DNA from: Acholoe squamosa
Taxonomy: Eukaryota > Annelida > Polychaeta > Phyllodocida > Polynoidae
Length of the DNA stretch: 64,000 nt
Direction of reading: 5' to 3'
Assembly: GCA_949317995.1 (NCBI GenBank)
Contig: OX439041.1
Span: 43,633,269-43,697,268, forward strand
The notes below the pieces were generated by a model. That model worked only from the letters and a program-made list of their open reading frames with translations. It was not told the origin of the DNA and searched no databases. The translations under genes and the position numbers were made by a program. This document shows positions 1 to 10,820 of this stretch, piece by piece; the first letter of the stretch is position 1, and every line of letters begins with the position of its first letter.

Positions 1-280
1 CAGACAGTCAATGTTGCCAATAAAGGGTTATTGTATGGTACCACCATTTGTCACCATTTGACTATTTTTCAGCAGTTCGTTAATATATGTCAGTAATTAC
101 TCACTATTTGTCAATATCTGATTGAATATTGAAAATTGCATTAAAAACTCGGGTCTTTTAGGTCTTAGACCTAACCTGCTCCATCTTGGGGAGACCTGGT
201 AACGAAACTCAACTCCTAGTCTTATATTACTGACATGTGTACTACTGGGGTTGCCTGATAACAATACTCAACTTATATAC

Positions 281-540
281 TACCGTAATCTCCCGCGTAT
301 AAGACGCAGTGCGCATATAAGACGCACCTAGAGTTTTGAAAAATTCTCAAAAAAATGAAAAATTCATAACTTTGGTTCTACTGAGTGAATTTTCAAAATT
401 TAAAAACCTGTGTGTAGCTTGGGCCCCCTGGACCCCCCTGGACCCCCTCATGCCCTATTATGACCATTATGGCATGTAACATATCAGAAGAAAGGTCTTG
501 GTGTCCCCCTTGTGGATCCAAGGAGAACTAAAACCCTGGC
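281..540. mobile_element. MITE 5' end fragment plus unrelated insert
   Basis: The first ~55 bases repeat the left end of the 237 bp MITE (TACCGTAATCTCCCGC, then ATAAGACGC words). It sits at the same point of the minisatellite unit as the complete copy. After about position 336 the sequence changes to a C-rich and A-rich stretch with no right TIR before the array resumes near 540. This is a broken copy or one overwritten by another insertion. Confidence 0.6.
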
Positions 541-1128
541 ATTTATATGTACTACAGGGGAGACCTGGTAACAATACACAACTTATATACTACTGACATA
601 TGTACTACAGGGGAGACCTGGTAACAATACACAACTTATATACTACTGACATATGTACTACAGGGGAGACCTGATAACAATACTCAACTCATATACTACT
701 GGCATTTATATGTACTACAGGGGAGACCTGGTAACAATACACAACTTATATACTACTGACATATGTACTACAGGGGAGACCTGGTAACAATACTCAACTC
801 AAATACTACTGGCATATGTACTACAGGGGAGACCTGGTAACAATACTCAACTTATATACTACTGGCATATGTACTACAGGGGAGACCTGGTAACAATACT
901 CAACTCAAATACTACTGGCATTTATATGTACTACAGGGGAGACCTGGTAACAATACTCAACTTATATACTACTGGCATATGTACTACAGGGGAGACCTGG
1001 TAACAATACTCAACTTATATACTACTGGCATATGTACTACAGGGGAGACCTGGTAACAATACTCAACTCATATACTACTGACATATGTACTACAGGGGAG
1101 ACCTGGTAACAATACTCAACTTATATAC

Positions 1129-1365
1129 TACCGTAATCTCCCGCATATAAGACGGGTCCTCTACGCCAAACAAATGCCTGGTGCGTCTTATAGGATTTTT
1201 TCAAGTTGGGTGTGCGTCTTATACGAGGGGTAATTTTGCTATAGAACAGTACTGGATTGACAAAAATCACCCCTAAGAGGTGCGTCTTATACGCGTAAAT
1301 GCATGTGCTGAGTTTGGGGTGCGTCTTCTACGCGCAGCGCGTCTTCTACGCGGGAGATTACGGTA
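1129..1365. mobile_element. 237 bp TA-flanked MITE, copy 1
   Basis: The ends are inverted copies of TACCGTAATCTCCCGC. The interior has many inverted copies of a GCGTCTTATACG-like word. The neighbouring minisatellite unit reads TATACTACTGACATATG where uninterrupted, so the empty site is known, and the element duplicated a TA. That target fits Tc1/mariner-type elements, although the TIR is not one I can assign. The copy at 60101-60337 has the same length, 237 bp. Confidence 0.88.
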
Positions 1366-1599
1366 CTGACATATGTACTACAGGGGAGACCTGGTAACAA
1401 TACACAACTTATATACTACTGACATATGTACTACAGAGTAACCCAGGTAACAATACTCAACTCGTATACTACTGACAGGAGTATGACTGGGACGACCTGG
1501 TAGAAATGCTCAACTCATATACTACTGACATTGTGTACAGGGGAGACCTACAATACTCAACACATGCTTATAATCCTATATTACTCATCTACATACATA

Positions 1600-3700
1600 C
1601 TGGTGACATGGGTCTGACAGGGATAGTTTATAGTGGGGCAATCCCTACGCACCTGTGCATAGGAGAGGTCTAAAGACCTCTGAGAAGTGCGAGGCTATTT
1701 ATCTTCGCGCTCCATCGGTTTCAGGGATGAAAGTCTTCAGGGATTTCCCTGATTTCAGGGATTTTGAAGTTCCAAGGCCCTATACATTCCTATAAAAACC
1801 CAGGTTTTTGGGCTGATATTGGACCATTTCAGGTATTTTTGTGCTCTGTGACTTTCATCCCTGCGGTTTAATATACTGCCCCTTTAATGTGATAATACAC
1901 CCCCCCCCCCCCCAAGGAATAGTGGTAGGGGACCATGGTACATGCACGCTTATCTTAGTGTCCCTCCCCTCCCAGCCATCTATGAAAATGCTCCCTGTGC
2001 CACTAGTGACATTTTAAATACACCCTGTTCTATAACCCTTTAGAGTTTAAATTCCTTTGTCTTCAGAAGTTAGCACTACAATTATGCAGTAGCTACCGTC
2101 CAGTGTGCTCGCCTGCACTGCATCTATGCAGCATGATAACCCTTGCATCAGTACCGTGCAGCATGATAACCCTTGCATCAGTACCGTGCAGCATGATAAC
2201 CCTTGCATCAGTACCGTCGGTTCAGTGTGAGACAATGCACATAAATACAGCCTTAGCTACCCCGGTAGTTGTTTGCCAGCGAGACATTTATGCATCATTC
2301 TGATAACTGTGGATAAATGAAGCAGTATTTTGGGCCTTATAATGCTATATAGAGGGTTAGATATAAGCAGAAAGGTTAAGGAGCAGAGGGTTAACACCGA
2401 AGGCCACTAGGCATGTCTGGAGGTAGGATCAGGTCCATAAAGCATCCAACCTCTCAGGTCAATATTCCCCACCCTGGAGGTACTCTGCAGGTCTGCTGGA
2501 GTGTGTCACTGCCATAAACTATGCCAGGCGTCATGAGTCAACGGTAACCCTAGAAGGGAAACATGATGCCGCCAGGTCTGTGTTCATTTGGCGGCAGAAT
2601 GCATTCATGCAGCGCTGACTGGCAATTCATCAATAGATGTGACATGATGCATTAATGCAGCCTTGGTGAGGTTCTCCCCATAGACATAGTCATTTATCAT
2701 GCTTACAAAAGGGCTTAATGCATAAAAGCACTATGTAGCACTAAAAGGATATAAGCAAACAATGACTAGTCCAAGCACCAGCTGCTGCTGTTCCTCCAGT
2801 ATTCTGCTGGTCGGTGTGGGGAGCAGCTCCGGGAGCTGCTCACAGGGTAGAGCTACTCAGTGCGCATAGTGCAATATGTATAAACTCCCCATTAAAGGGC
2901 GGCGGTTTTAATGTGATATTTGGCTCAGGGTCCTTCCTGAGTCATTATCGCCGGCTTACGGCGATGATTTCTCAATTCCTATTAAATTCCTATATAGACG
3001 ACTGTAACAGCAAGGCTAGGGGTCTCAATTTGACATTCAACGTACATAGAACGTATAGACTACACATATCGCACCTGCAAGAAGACAACCTATTATAACC
3101 CTATAGTCAATAAAACGTTTTCAACTTTTCAAACACAATCGTTTTACTTCTATAAGTTTTGTTCAACGTCTAATTCCAATCAGACAACACAGTATTACTT
3201 CTCCTAAACTGAACAATTTCAGCCCTGAGCCATTTGTTATCAAAATCACAACCTTAAATCTTTCATGATATAGTGTGACAGCTTAGATATGATAACTGTA
3301 ATAACTGCCAGGGTATTTTAGGATCATTAGAAAGGGATACTGGAGTCACAATTGCGTAGACGATAGTAATAATCTACATCCTCCTTTAATAATTGTATCA
3401 TTTAGACTGCTTCTTATCAATGACCAGCGTTGCATTCGTCCATACCGATACCAGTGCATGGGAAATCCAGGATTTTGAAAGGGAGGGGCGCGCGGCCCTT
3501 GTAAAGGCACAATCTTTGGTTAAAAATAAGGTCTAAAATAGGCAAATATAATCTTTCATACATGCAAAAGGGAGGGGAAACGTGCTCCCATCTCAATCTA
3601 CCCCCATGCCCTTGAAGGGGCTGTAAAAAATATGACGTACTGACAGAGTGCTGGCGAGTTATTCACATCATGACGACAAATGGATGAAAAACGCGCTCCA
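1600..3700. other. Gene-free stretch
   Basis: Contains a 15-base C run near 1902, a 30 bp x3 minisatellite (2128-2218) and scattered GATGCAT/TGCATGATG words of the kind that form the 51.6 kb array. Small ORFs such as 2814-3098 show no family resemblance and lack splice or start context. Nothing else supportable. Confidence 0.5.
2128..2218. repeat. 30 bp minisatellite, three copies
   Basis: Three near-identical consecutive copies of a 30-base unit containing GCAGCATGATAACCCTTGCA then TCAGTACC. Both overlapping small ORFs here (one per strand) simply translate the repeat, so they are not genes. Confidence 0.92.
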
Positions 3701-3759
3701 TCACATTGCATCACACTCAGAGGTTGAACATTTGCGTTCATAACAGGACCTCCTTTGGG

Positions 3760-3812
3760 CATCAATGACGTCAGAGGGGAGGCAATGACGTCAAAATGGC
3801 GGCGGTAAGGAC
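3760..3812 (+). promoter_or_regulatory. Promoter-like CRE/YY1 cluster, possible first exon
   Basis: Two perfect palindromic CRE/ATF sites (TGACGTCA) lie at 3766-3773 and 3786-3793, exactly 20 bp apart, with a third half-site (ACGTCA) at 3811-3816. The second CRE abuts AAAATGGCGGCGGTAAGG. This combines a YY1-type AAnATGGCGGC element, a start codon at 3796, and a strong donor (GTAAGG) at 3805 after ATG-GCG-GCG. YY1 sites covering the start codon of a very short first coding exon are a known arrangement in animal housekeeping promoters. The donor leaves phase 0, matching the phase of the exon at 6830. The link is inference; there is no transcript evidence. Confidence 0.45.
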
Positions 3813-4752
3813 GTCATAGTGTCGGTCAAACCCCATGTGTGGGGTATCGGTTGGTGGCAGGCGTCTGTCCTTAGTGAAGGGTCGACAACTAGTGACTCAG
3901 GGGGAGGAGATGTCCAATGCCCAATCCAGAACACCTATACCTTACCTGAACCTAACTGACTGATAAGGTTTCGAACTAAACGGCAGTGAGTTATCCGTCG
4001 TTACTGCCTTGATGCACTATGATCAGTGACATATTTAGACAGGGGGTGCGAGGGCGTGCGCCTCTGCCTTTATGCCCGTAGTTAAACGTATATTTTCTTT
4101 TAAGCCTAAAGTTTATATTAGCTAAATATGGGCACGTCCCTTCCTTTTCAAAACCCTAGATCCGCCACTTGATTACAGGTAATTGGTTATTAGCCATTTA
4201 TGAAGTGAATGTCAGCACTGTGGTCCCCATTCATTAAGTGCCGTATAGACTATAGCCCATTGGGACCGTGAGATGTGTTGGGCTTAATGAGGTGTTAAAA
4301 CTAGCCGCCATGTGACGGCACTGGAGCACTGCTAAGGGTGAAATTGGGTATCACTCAGGTCCAGGAGGACTAGACCTCCGGCACCACTGCACCTACAACT
4401 TTAATATATAGTGGATGGGAGAGGGATGGTGACTTTAACCCTTTAGGAGTTGCGTGGTACTTAATGTTGTCATCAGGATGCGCCTATTCAGAGGCTTACT
4501 CACCCTGACTGCATTGATGCATTATACCAAACATTCAATATGTATTGACTCCTTAGAGGTAATGGTAAGATAACCAAGATGGTGGCGGTGATAGTGTATT
4601 GAAACACCACTTGGTCCTTTAAGGGTTAAGACTAGTAGTATGTATACCTTGAGTGTGTGGGAAGCATTAGAGTATTTGTAATTTGTAATTACATCGTCGC
4701 AAGGTGATAGAACTAATTTATAATTGAAGCTGGAGGGATTAATGTAGATTTA

Positions 4753-5119
4753 GGCAAAAAAAAGAGTTTTATTTCCGGTCACCCGACCTACCTCAGCCAA
4801 AGGGGGCCGACCTCAGACTTTTTGAAGAAAATTTTCATATCATTTTCATATTTTTCATAAGTTTTCCATATTATTTTCATAATTTTTCATATTAATTTCA
4901 TGTTTCTAATATCTTGAGGCTATGAGATGATCCTAAGGTTTGGCTGGTGTTAGAGATGAAATGGATCATCCGTCGGGTAATAATCAATAATAACAATTCA
5001 ATAGATATGTCAAAATCTGTTCAGCCAAAAAAAAAAAATTATAAAAAAAAAAATCCGACCTACCTACCTCAACTTTTTGGAGCATGTTACCGGAAACTTA
5101 CAATATTTTTTTTTTGGCC
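4753..5119. mobile_element. PIF/Harbinger-like MITE (TTA-flanked)
   Basis: Terminal inverted repeats begin GGC(C)AAAAAAAA and continue to TTTCCGGTNAC. Subterminal CCGACCTACC words occur at both ends in the same sense. Direct TTA trinucleotides flank it (4750-4752 and 5120-5122). A 3 bp TWA duplication with a GG-starting TIR is typical of PIF/Harbinger derivatives. No transposase frame remains. Confidence 0.75.
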
Positions 5120-5122
5120 TTA

Positions 5123-6829
5123 GTGATACACAAAGCGATAATTGCCTTGATTACAGTTGGAACTTTTTAAGACTCAAATTTGTAGAAAATGTAGACGATT
5201 TCAATTGTATAAATTGACCGAGTAGCTATTTGATCAAGAAGCTATCACATAACAGGCTTCATTTTTAATATTACTGCAATTGGAAACTTGGGTAAACACT
5301 GGACAGGAAGATCTCCTGGAGGAAAACACTTTACTCACCTATGATATCTTTTGGAGAGTATGCCTAGTTATTAGTCCTAGAAAAAAGGTTACGAGGTCGA
5401 AAGAAATTAGGATACTAGTAGGTAGGTAGGAAAGTGTCTTTGTATTAAAGCATTTGTTAAGGCATTTAAGGCTTAATAATTAAGTTTCTGGGTGAAGAAA
5501 TGGCCTGTGGGAAGATCTTTTATGGTGGTATTTACAAACCAGCCAAGAGCTGCACTTCAGGATCAATATAAGAATTGATCTACCGATGTAAATGTTTGGA
5601 TACATCAGAAAGAATTAGTTTTAATTATTGCAGAAGCTACCTGTTCCCTCACCTTAAGGCGAAATGAAATGTTATATGTACATTTATTTTTCATTTTACA
5701 AAGGAAAGCAGTCCTGTAAGTGTCAACTTGAGATTACGTTTTCAGAATAGGCGCTATCATAATCTGCACATGTAGATGTTTTGTTGCTGACGCTTTTGTG
5801 AAAAAGTTTCTTTTGCACAAATATGATCTTTGAATCACCATCTACCATATGATACGTAAAGGCTGAAAAAGATGGATGTGTATACCTAATACGAGGTCTT
5901 CTGTATGCCAGGGACCGTGAAGTTTTGCATCCAAATCACTAGAGAACTGTAGTTCAGTAGGCTTTTGAGTACAACACATGTAAATAGATTTTTCATGTTC
6001 GATGTCACTATTGCGCTGTAGATGACATGTATGAATATGCTCTGGTTGTTGTTATTGTGTTAGTATTAAAGTGTTCGTGCCATCCTCACATGCTCATTCA
6101 GTTTTAAAAATTATACTCATTGCCGATGTAGATCATAATAGATATTTCTGATGAATTAAGATATAATTATTATCATTTCATTTAATTTTGACTGATACGT
6201 CTTATATGATTTGCCACACCTATGCTAAACATATGCCATTCTCCAGATTTCAATGCAAAAAACAACCTCTGCTTTGATAAAATTATTCTAATCTCTCTAT
6301 GCATTTTCCAGGTTTGTCACTACATTAATCTGTATGATCGTTGTCTGGACATTTTCTATTGTGTCAGTGCCGCTATTCTCTGAACCAATATAACGATACT
6401 GTGTATGAAAATTGTAGACATGTATATTCTCATGCGATCGTGTATAAAATATTAAATGGTGTAGCGTACAATGAGTAGACAGCTGTCCTTTATAAGGGAC
6501 TCGTGTATATTACACAATCTGAAACTAACCAGTCATTCCTTTACCAATTAGATAACATGTGCATCCCAGGTTTGTATTGTGATATTTTGATTACTTTGAA
6601 AATAGATGTCCTGAAACCGCTTGGTAAAATATTATTAACGTAATTATATGTCATATCACAGTTGAAGGTGGCATAATGGAAACCGCCAACACTACGTTGG
6701 GCAAATATAAATATCAACGTTTTAACTTAGTCTTTGGCACAAAAATAGGCCAATATTAGCCATTCAGTGGAGTCGAAAACCTGTACCATACATCTCTTTT
6801 CTCATAGCCTTTCCCCCTACCCTTTTCAG
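5123..6829. other. AT-rich gene-free stretch, possible intron
   Basis: No repeat, RNA or coding signal recognised. If the promoter-like block at 3.76 kb and the exon at 6.83 kb belong together, this is part of intron 1. A pyrimidine-rich tract at 6791-6828 ends it. Confidence 0.4.
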
Positions 6830-7135
6830 AATTTCCCAAGTCCAAAGCAGGAACCGAAGCAGGAGACAAAGCAGCGACCGAAGCAGGAATCGAAGCCAGA
6901 ACCGAAGCAGGAATCGACAAGCTTCATACGTAAGATAACTCGATCGAGTAAACGTAAACAGCAACAACAGCCACAACAACAATCGCACTCCACATCAGGA
7001 CAACACCATGTGGACTTACCTAGTGGTGGGGACCCCTCACAGAACCACCAGGACCAATGGACCATACCTTTCACCGACGCGCTATTCTTGCCAGAATACC
7101 CCCTTAAGGAGGACGTTGGAAGACCCGAATTTCAG
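6830..7135 (+). CDS. Candidate internal coding exon, K/Q/P-rich protein
   Basis: This is the best host coding candidate in the window. A long polypyrimidine tract ends in TTTTCAG at 6829 and a consensus donor CAG|GTAAGT lies at 7135/7136. Between them are 306 bases, 102 codons, with no stop and phase 0 at both ends. The protein opens with about eight imperfect PKQE-type repeats (residues 4-27). Next come a basic patch (RKITRSSKRK, about 34-43), a QQQQPQQQ run, and a more complex end with WTIPFTDALFLPEYPLKEDV (near residues 77-96), which looks like folded or conserved sequence. The basic, Q-rich composition would fit a nuclear or nucleic-acid-associated protein, but I do not recognise the family. 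The exon could be a cassette, since it is symmetric. The frame stays open upstream to 6767 and downstream to 7180 by chance. No neighbouring exon is certain. Confidence 0.6.
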
Positions 7136-7697
7136 GTAAGTTGTGCTTCATTTATTTTGGGTTGGATTTATTTTCAGTAAAGGGAATGGGTAAAGCATGA
7201 AGACCTGCAATAAAAAGAAAGAATAAGATTCACGCTTATTTTTCGTCATGATGCACCGATGTAGGACCCCCTTGTCAGTACTGTGGTACCGCATCATACA
7301 ACCCTGTGGTAATGTTGTAGCCCTGTGAGGTCATCAAGATAAGTGAAAACACCCTTGGCGACTTACTTGTCAAGTCTGTGTTCAAACATCGGTTAGGCTA
7401 AAGGGCATGTATTCTATTTACCACGCTATAATATTTCAATGTACCGAAACAGTAAGTGATACTTACTTTAAACTTAAACTCCTTTAATGCCACTAATGCA
7501 TCATGCGTATTGGTTGGGATGACACATGACTGTGAGTACCTCACCAGGGCTACATTCATGCGTCATCTTAAAGCCCCCGGAGGGCCAGCATAATGGTCCA
7601 ATGAAGTGCTGGCAAGAACTTCATTTTTGCATCGTGCTGCCCAATTGGCATGATGCACCCCTGCTTCAGCGGCTCATAAAAGGTTAAAGACCTTATA
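7136..7697. other. Gene-free stretch, possible intron
   Basis: No further exon recognised. It carries several scattered GATGCA/TGCATC words (7250, 7495, 7555, 7625, 7655), related in style to the 38 bp minisatellite at 51.6 kb but not arrayed. Confidence 0.4.
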
Positions 7698-7977
7698 AGG
7701 CCCCAAAAAAATTGTTGTATTCAGGTAACGGGGTTGAAAAAAATTAGGGTAGGTAGGTAGTGAAATTTTTTATTTTGGAGAATTTTTTTGTGGCCGGCTG
7801 TAAATCTTTGCACCTATGCAATGCGAATTTGATGTGCGAGATCGTGAAAAATACTTCCATGTACCGTTAAGTGCCACAATTTCAGATTTTCCACCAAAAT
7901 GTCCTTAAAAAGGTTATAGTAGGGCCAAAAAAATAAGTGTAGGTAGCGTTATCTGAACACAACAATGGTTTTAGGCC
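7698..7977. mobile_element. Inverted-repeat MITE, copy 1
   Basis: Ends are inverted: the left GGCCCCAAAAAAATTGTTGT and TTCAGGTAACG match the complement of GTTATCTGAACACAAC followed by a GGCC end. GTAGGTAGG-type words lie just inside both ends. A diverged relative is at 33703-33978. No coding capacity. The GGCC-type end suggests a PIF/Harbinger relative, but a clean 3 bp duplication is not visible. Confidence 0.65.
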
Positions 7978-8590
7978 TCTGTGCCATAATGTACATATAC
8001 AGCATTTGTGGGCTATATCAGCAGTCATGAATTATGATGATAAATGGGAATAGTGGCTAGTGCAATCAAACACCAAGTTGCCATTAGAGGGTCAAAAAGA
8101 CGGAAAACACCTTAATAGCATTAGGCCTGCCAAGCACTTGAGCCTTGTAGTACTTCTAGTCGTCCCGATTTCAAGATAACTGTGTACACTCCTTCTATGA
8201 AACGTTTGGTTTTCACAAACCAAATAAAACTAACTAAATATTTGTCCATCCTTCGGAGAAGCAATACCCCATTGAAATGAGTATTGACCAAGTTGCCTTT
8301 CAGTTGAATGCATGGCGTAGTGATTGTAGTCTTTTTCAAACTCCCATTTTCAAATCGATCCTCGCTATTTTTAGAGGATTTTCCTCTGTTACAATACCAT
8401 TTGTAGGAAAGTCAAATCGGCTTTGTTATCATGTTAAGTGTGGGGTCTGGACTGAAGTTATACAGTCTTATCTAATTATTTGGGCCTGGACAGTGCTTTT
8501 TTGCTCATAACCCCAGTTCCTTATCCAGCCATAACGCACTCTGAGACCTTTTCTTCGTCTTCAAGAAGCTGCTGGTTTCAATCCGGACAT
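7978..8590. other. Gene-free stretch
   Basis: Small overlapping ORFs on both strands (for example 8277-8510) show no family resemblance and no splice context. No repeat recognised. Confidence 0.35.
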
Positions 8591-8664
8591 GTTAATAAAT
8601 TGGGGGAATATACAATGTCAACTCCTCCATACATTTCCTGTTAAAACCGTTTAGGTTCAACGGG

Positions 8665-8735
8665 GAATTGATCCCCAGCCGCTGTGGCAGGAGGCGAGCT
8701 CGCTGTCCACTATACCAAGCCGACCATTGATAGAA
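8665..8735 (-). repeat. tRNA-derived SINE head (tRNA-Gly-like)
   Basis: On the minus strand an A-box-like TGGTATAGTGG is followed about 40 bases later by a B-box-like GGGATCAATTCCC. The anticodon-arm region (CTCGCCT...TGCCAC) resembles tRNA-Gly. The acceptor stem does not close, so this is a tRNA-derived repeat and not a working tRNA gene. It lies next to the foldback at 8878-9106. A similar head lies next to a related foldback at 53.85 kb. Confidence 0.6.
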
Positions 8736-8877
8736 GCCAATGCCCATGGAGTATTTGAAAAAAATTTCCGACATACCTGATGTTTACACACCTCGTTAGC
8801 ATAGAATTCAATGGTGCCAGGTGGAGTTATTAACAGAGAAACATCCTTACATATCCTATATGAACATGCCATGCCTA

Positions 8878-9106
8878 ATTTCTCCATTTTGTTCGAAATA
8901 AATAAGAATCCAATGATTTTCCATAGCGATACGAGTTGGCTCCTGCCTCGTACGGCCATTCCTTGTTCGACGCGTGGTTGACCTAGTTCTTACATCCGGG
9001 CACCTCCCCGGTTCGTCAACAAGACGAAATGGCCGTGTACCGGGCCGTGTGCGTTGGATCGGTATGGAAAATCAATGGATTCTTATTTATTTCGAAGAAA
9101 ATGGAT
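8878..9106. mobile_element. Foldback element, family A copy 1
   Basis: Two ~45 bp arms (8878-8925 and 9064-9106) are nearly perfect inverted copies centred on AATAAGAATCCAATGATTTT. The ~138-base loop contains CTTGTTCG and ACATCCGGGC words that recur in the loop of the larger foldback at 54.1-54.65 kb. Small ORFs over it are artefacts. Confidence 0.8.
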
Positions 9107-9356
9107 ACAAAATGAAGGTGAACACCAACTAGAGATCGTATATTTGGCGGTGCTAGAATAACAGGGCTTGACACGCTTGGATTATACCCGAAAAATGTGT
9201 GTAACGGTGGAGGTATGTCGGGCAGAACGACAACATGGCCACGCCGGCTTGGCAAACAGAGCGTATGCACTTACAAAATGTCTTCTCCTGGATTCATTCT
9301 GGGGTTATATGGTAAGAAATTGATAAAAAAGGGAGAAATATGTTAGATAAACGCCT

Positions 9357-9470
9357 TAATCGAGTTATGATAGAGCACTTGTGGGTCTATGGTTCAATAT
9401 TCCACTCCTGCTACACGGTCGTGGAATATTGAACCATAGACCCACACGTGCTCTATCATAACGTTGATTA
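9357..9470. mobile_element. Near-perfect hairpin foldback, ~49 bp arms
   Basis: The arm at 9357-9405 and its inverted copy at 9421-9470 differ at only a few positions and are separated by a 15-base loop (TCCTGCTACACGGTC). This is a snapback element or the remains of a MITE. The ORF at 9365-9568 crosses it and the next hairpin and is not a gene. Confidence 0.9.
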
Positions 9471-9479
9471 ATGAACAAG

Positions 9480-9600
9480 TAACCAATGGATAATTCATGA
9501 CGAGTGTGTGTTAGTGAAGGATAATGACACAAGGCCGTAGGCCGAGTCTTATTAGCCTTTGCTAACACACACTTGTCATGAATTATCTATTGACTACTTA
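9480..9600. mobile_element. Second hairpin element, ~35-39 bp arms
   Basis: The arm TAACCAATGGATAATTCATG and onward to GTGTGTGTTAG (9480-9514) is mirrored at 9562-9600. The spacer is about 47 bases and holds AAGGCCGTAGGCC. It lies 10 bp from the preceding hairpin and its sequence is unrelated, so two foldbacks sit side by side. Confidence 0.87.
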
Positions 9601-9659
9601 TTTTATACCACGAAACCAATAAATAATCAATAGAATACTACTAAATTCAAGTTGAAAAC

Positions 9660-10130
9660 AAAAATTATTCCCCCTCCCCGGGACTCGTAGCCAGCCATAG
9701 TGTGTGTACAGGTACATACACCTCCTCGCCTGGCAGCAGACAGCGACAGCGGCCGTCTCGGCTAGCCTTGGCAGCGGCACACGGCGAAAAGTAGTGTACA
9801 TACACCTCCTCGCCCGGCAGCGGACAGCTAAAGCTTTGAATGTGTCTCGCGGTTATGTTTGTGTATAATACCCCTTGCCCGGCAGCAGACAGCGACAGCG
9901 CACACGGCGAAAAAAGATGCGTCCGGACCGTGTTACTAACTGATAGACTAGATATACACCTCGTCGCCCGGCAGCAGACAGCGACAGCGCACACGGCAAA
10001 AAAAACATGCGCCCGGACCGGGGCTCGATCCGCGGACCTCTCACGGCTGAGCGCAATGCACTAACCGCTAGACCACCGCGTCTCCTCCTTCAGCGCCCGT
10101 CTCGGCTTGGCTATGTTTGACAGTAGGGAA
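9660..10130. repeat. Degenerate tandem cassettes, ~65-90 bp spacing
   Basis: The word GGCAGCAGACAGCGACAGCG or a close variant occurs at 9732, 9816, 9879 and 9970. It is preceded by ACCTCCTCGCC or CCCTTGCC and in several copies followed by CACACGGCRAAAA. Two copies continue into ATGCGYCCGGACCG. Spacing is irregular (84, 63, 91). Overlapping ORFs on both strands are translations of the repeat. Confidence 0.8.
10010..10085 (-). repeat. tRNA-derived SINE head
   Basis: On the minus strand, GGTGGTCTAGCGGTTAGTGC gives a canonical A box and GGATCGAGCCC a B box, with about 45 bases between. It abuts the last tandem cassette. The acceptor arm is poor, so a Pol III-derived repeat is more likely than a functional tRNA. 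Confidence 0.6.
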
Positions 10131-10204
10131 CAAAAATATATGCACAGACCGGGACTCTTCCCGCCTACCTCTACAAGCTTACCAAGCAAACCCAGACCAT
10201 CACA

Positions 10205-10275
10205 CGTCAGTCCCTGTGGCGCACTGCATAGGGAGTTGGACTAGGGATCTTAGGCTGCAGGTTCGAGCCCTGCCC
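10205..10275 (+). repeat. tRNA-like sequence, probable SINE fragment
   Basis: A B-box-like GGTTCGAGCCC is preceded at the expected distance by a weak A-box region (GTGGCGCACTGCATAGGG). The T stem TGCAG/CTGCC is imperfect. This is best read as a decayed tRNA-derived repeat. Confidence 0.4.
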
Positions 10276-10820
10276 TGGTCAAGTCTATCATGGGTTTTAA
10301 CATGTAACATATGACATGGAAGGACATGAGAGGCGTGCGGGTTATCCATGGATAACTGCACTGGGTGCGGGTTATCCATGGATAACCGCACGCCTTACAA
10401 AACTGATGTTACAGCCTATAGGGTGTGCAATATCGACAGATATGTGGTTGGGAATATCCACCAAAAAGCACTGAGTAACCAAGAAATCGTGGTATAAACG
10501 CTAATGAAAGTACCTGTTGTAGACTACAAACTCAAAAAGAAGAACACAGTTTGATGTACCAGGCCAGACTGTTACGCTTTATACCCCTCTTCATTTATGG
10601 TCATTACCCAGCTAGCACCTTACGTAAAAAGATATATTTGTCATATTCACGTTATTACGTGAAACCGACCAGATAATTATGTCATTAGGAGGTATTTTAT
10701 GTGATGAATTTACTAGATGTTGATGTAAAAGATACGTCCTATATGGGATGTAAAAAAGACATGTCCTATTTGACATCATAATCATGTCTTTATCTGGTGC
10801 AATCATACACATCATATGCT

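Larger units (their letters stand above)
186..1600. repeat. 52-57 bp minisatellite array
   Basis: A tandem array built on the core GGGAGACCTGGTAACAATAC followed by CTCAACTTATATACTACTGG and a TGTACTACAGG lead-in. About a dozen copies are readable, densest at 541-1128. Units of about 53 bp alternate with units of about 57 bp that carry an extra TTTA-type insertion before the TGTACTACAGG box. Copies at the two edges are more diverged. Two copies of a MITE interrupt it at 281 and 1129. No open frame runs through it, so it is not a protein repeat. Confidence 0.93.

Noticed and set aside
6764-7074. Minus-strand ORFs antisense to the exon at 6830
   Set aside because: They are leucine- and cysteine-rich shadows of the PKQE repeats and lack splice signals on that strand.
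8665-8735. Functional tRNA-Gly gene
   Set aside because: Pol III boxes are present but the acceptor stem does not pair; placed as a SINE head.
9598-10064. Cluster of cysteine-rich ORFs on both strands
   Set aside because: They translate the GGCAGCAGACAGCGACAGCG cassettes in several frames and have no start or splice context.
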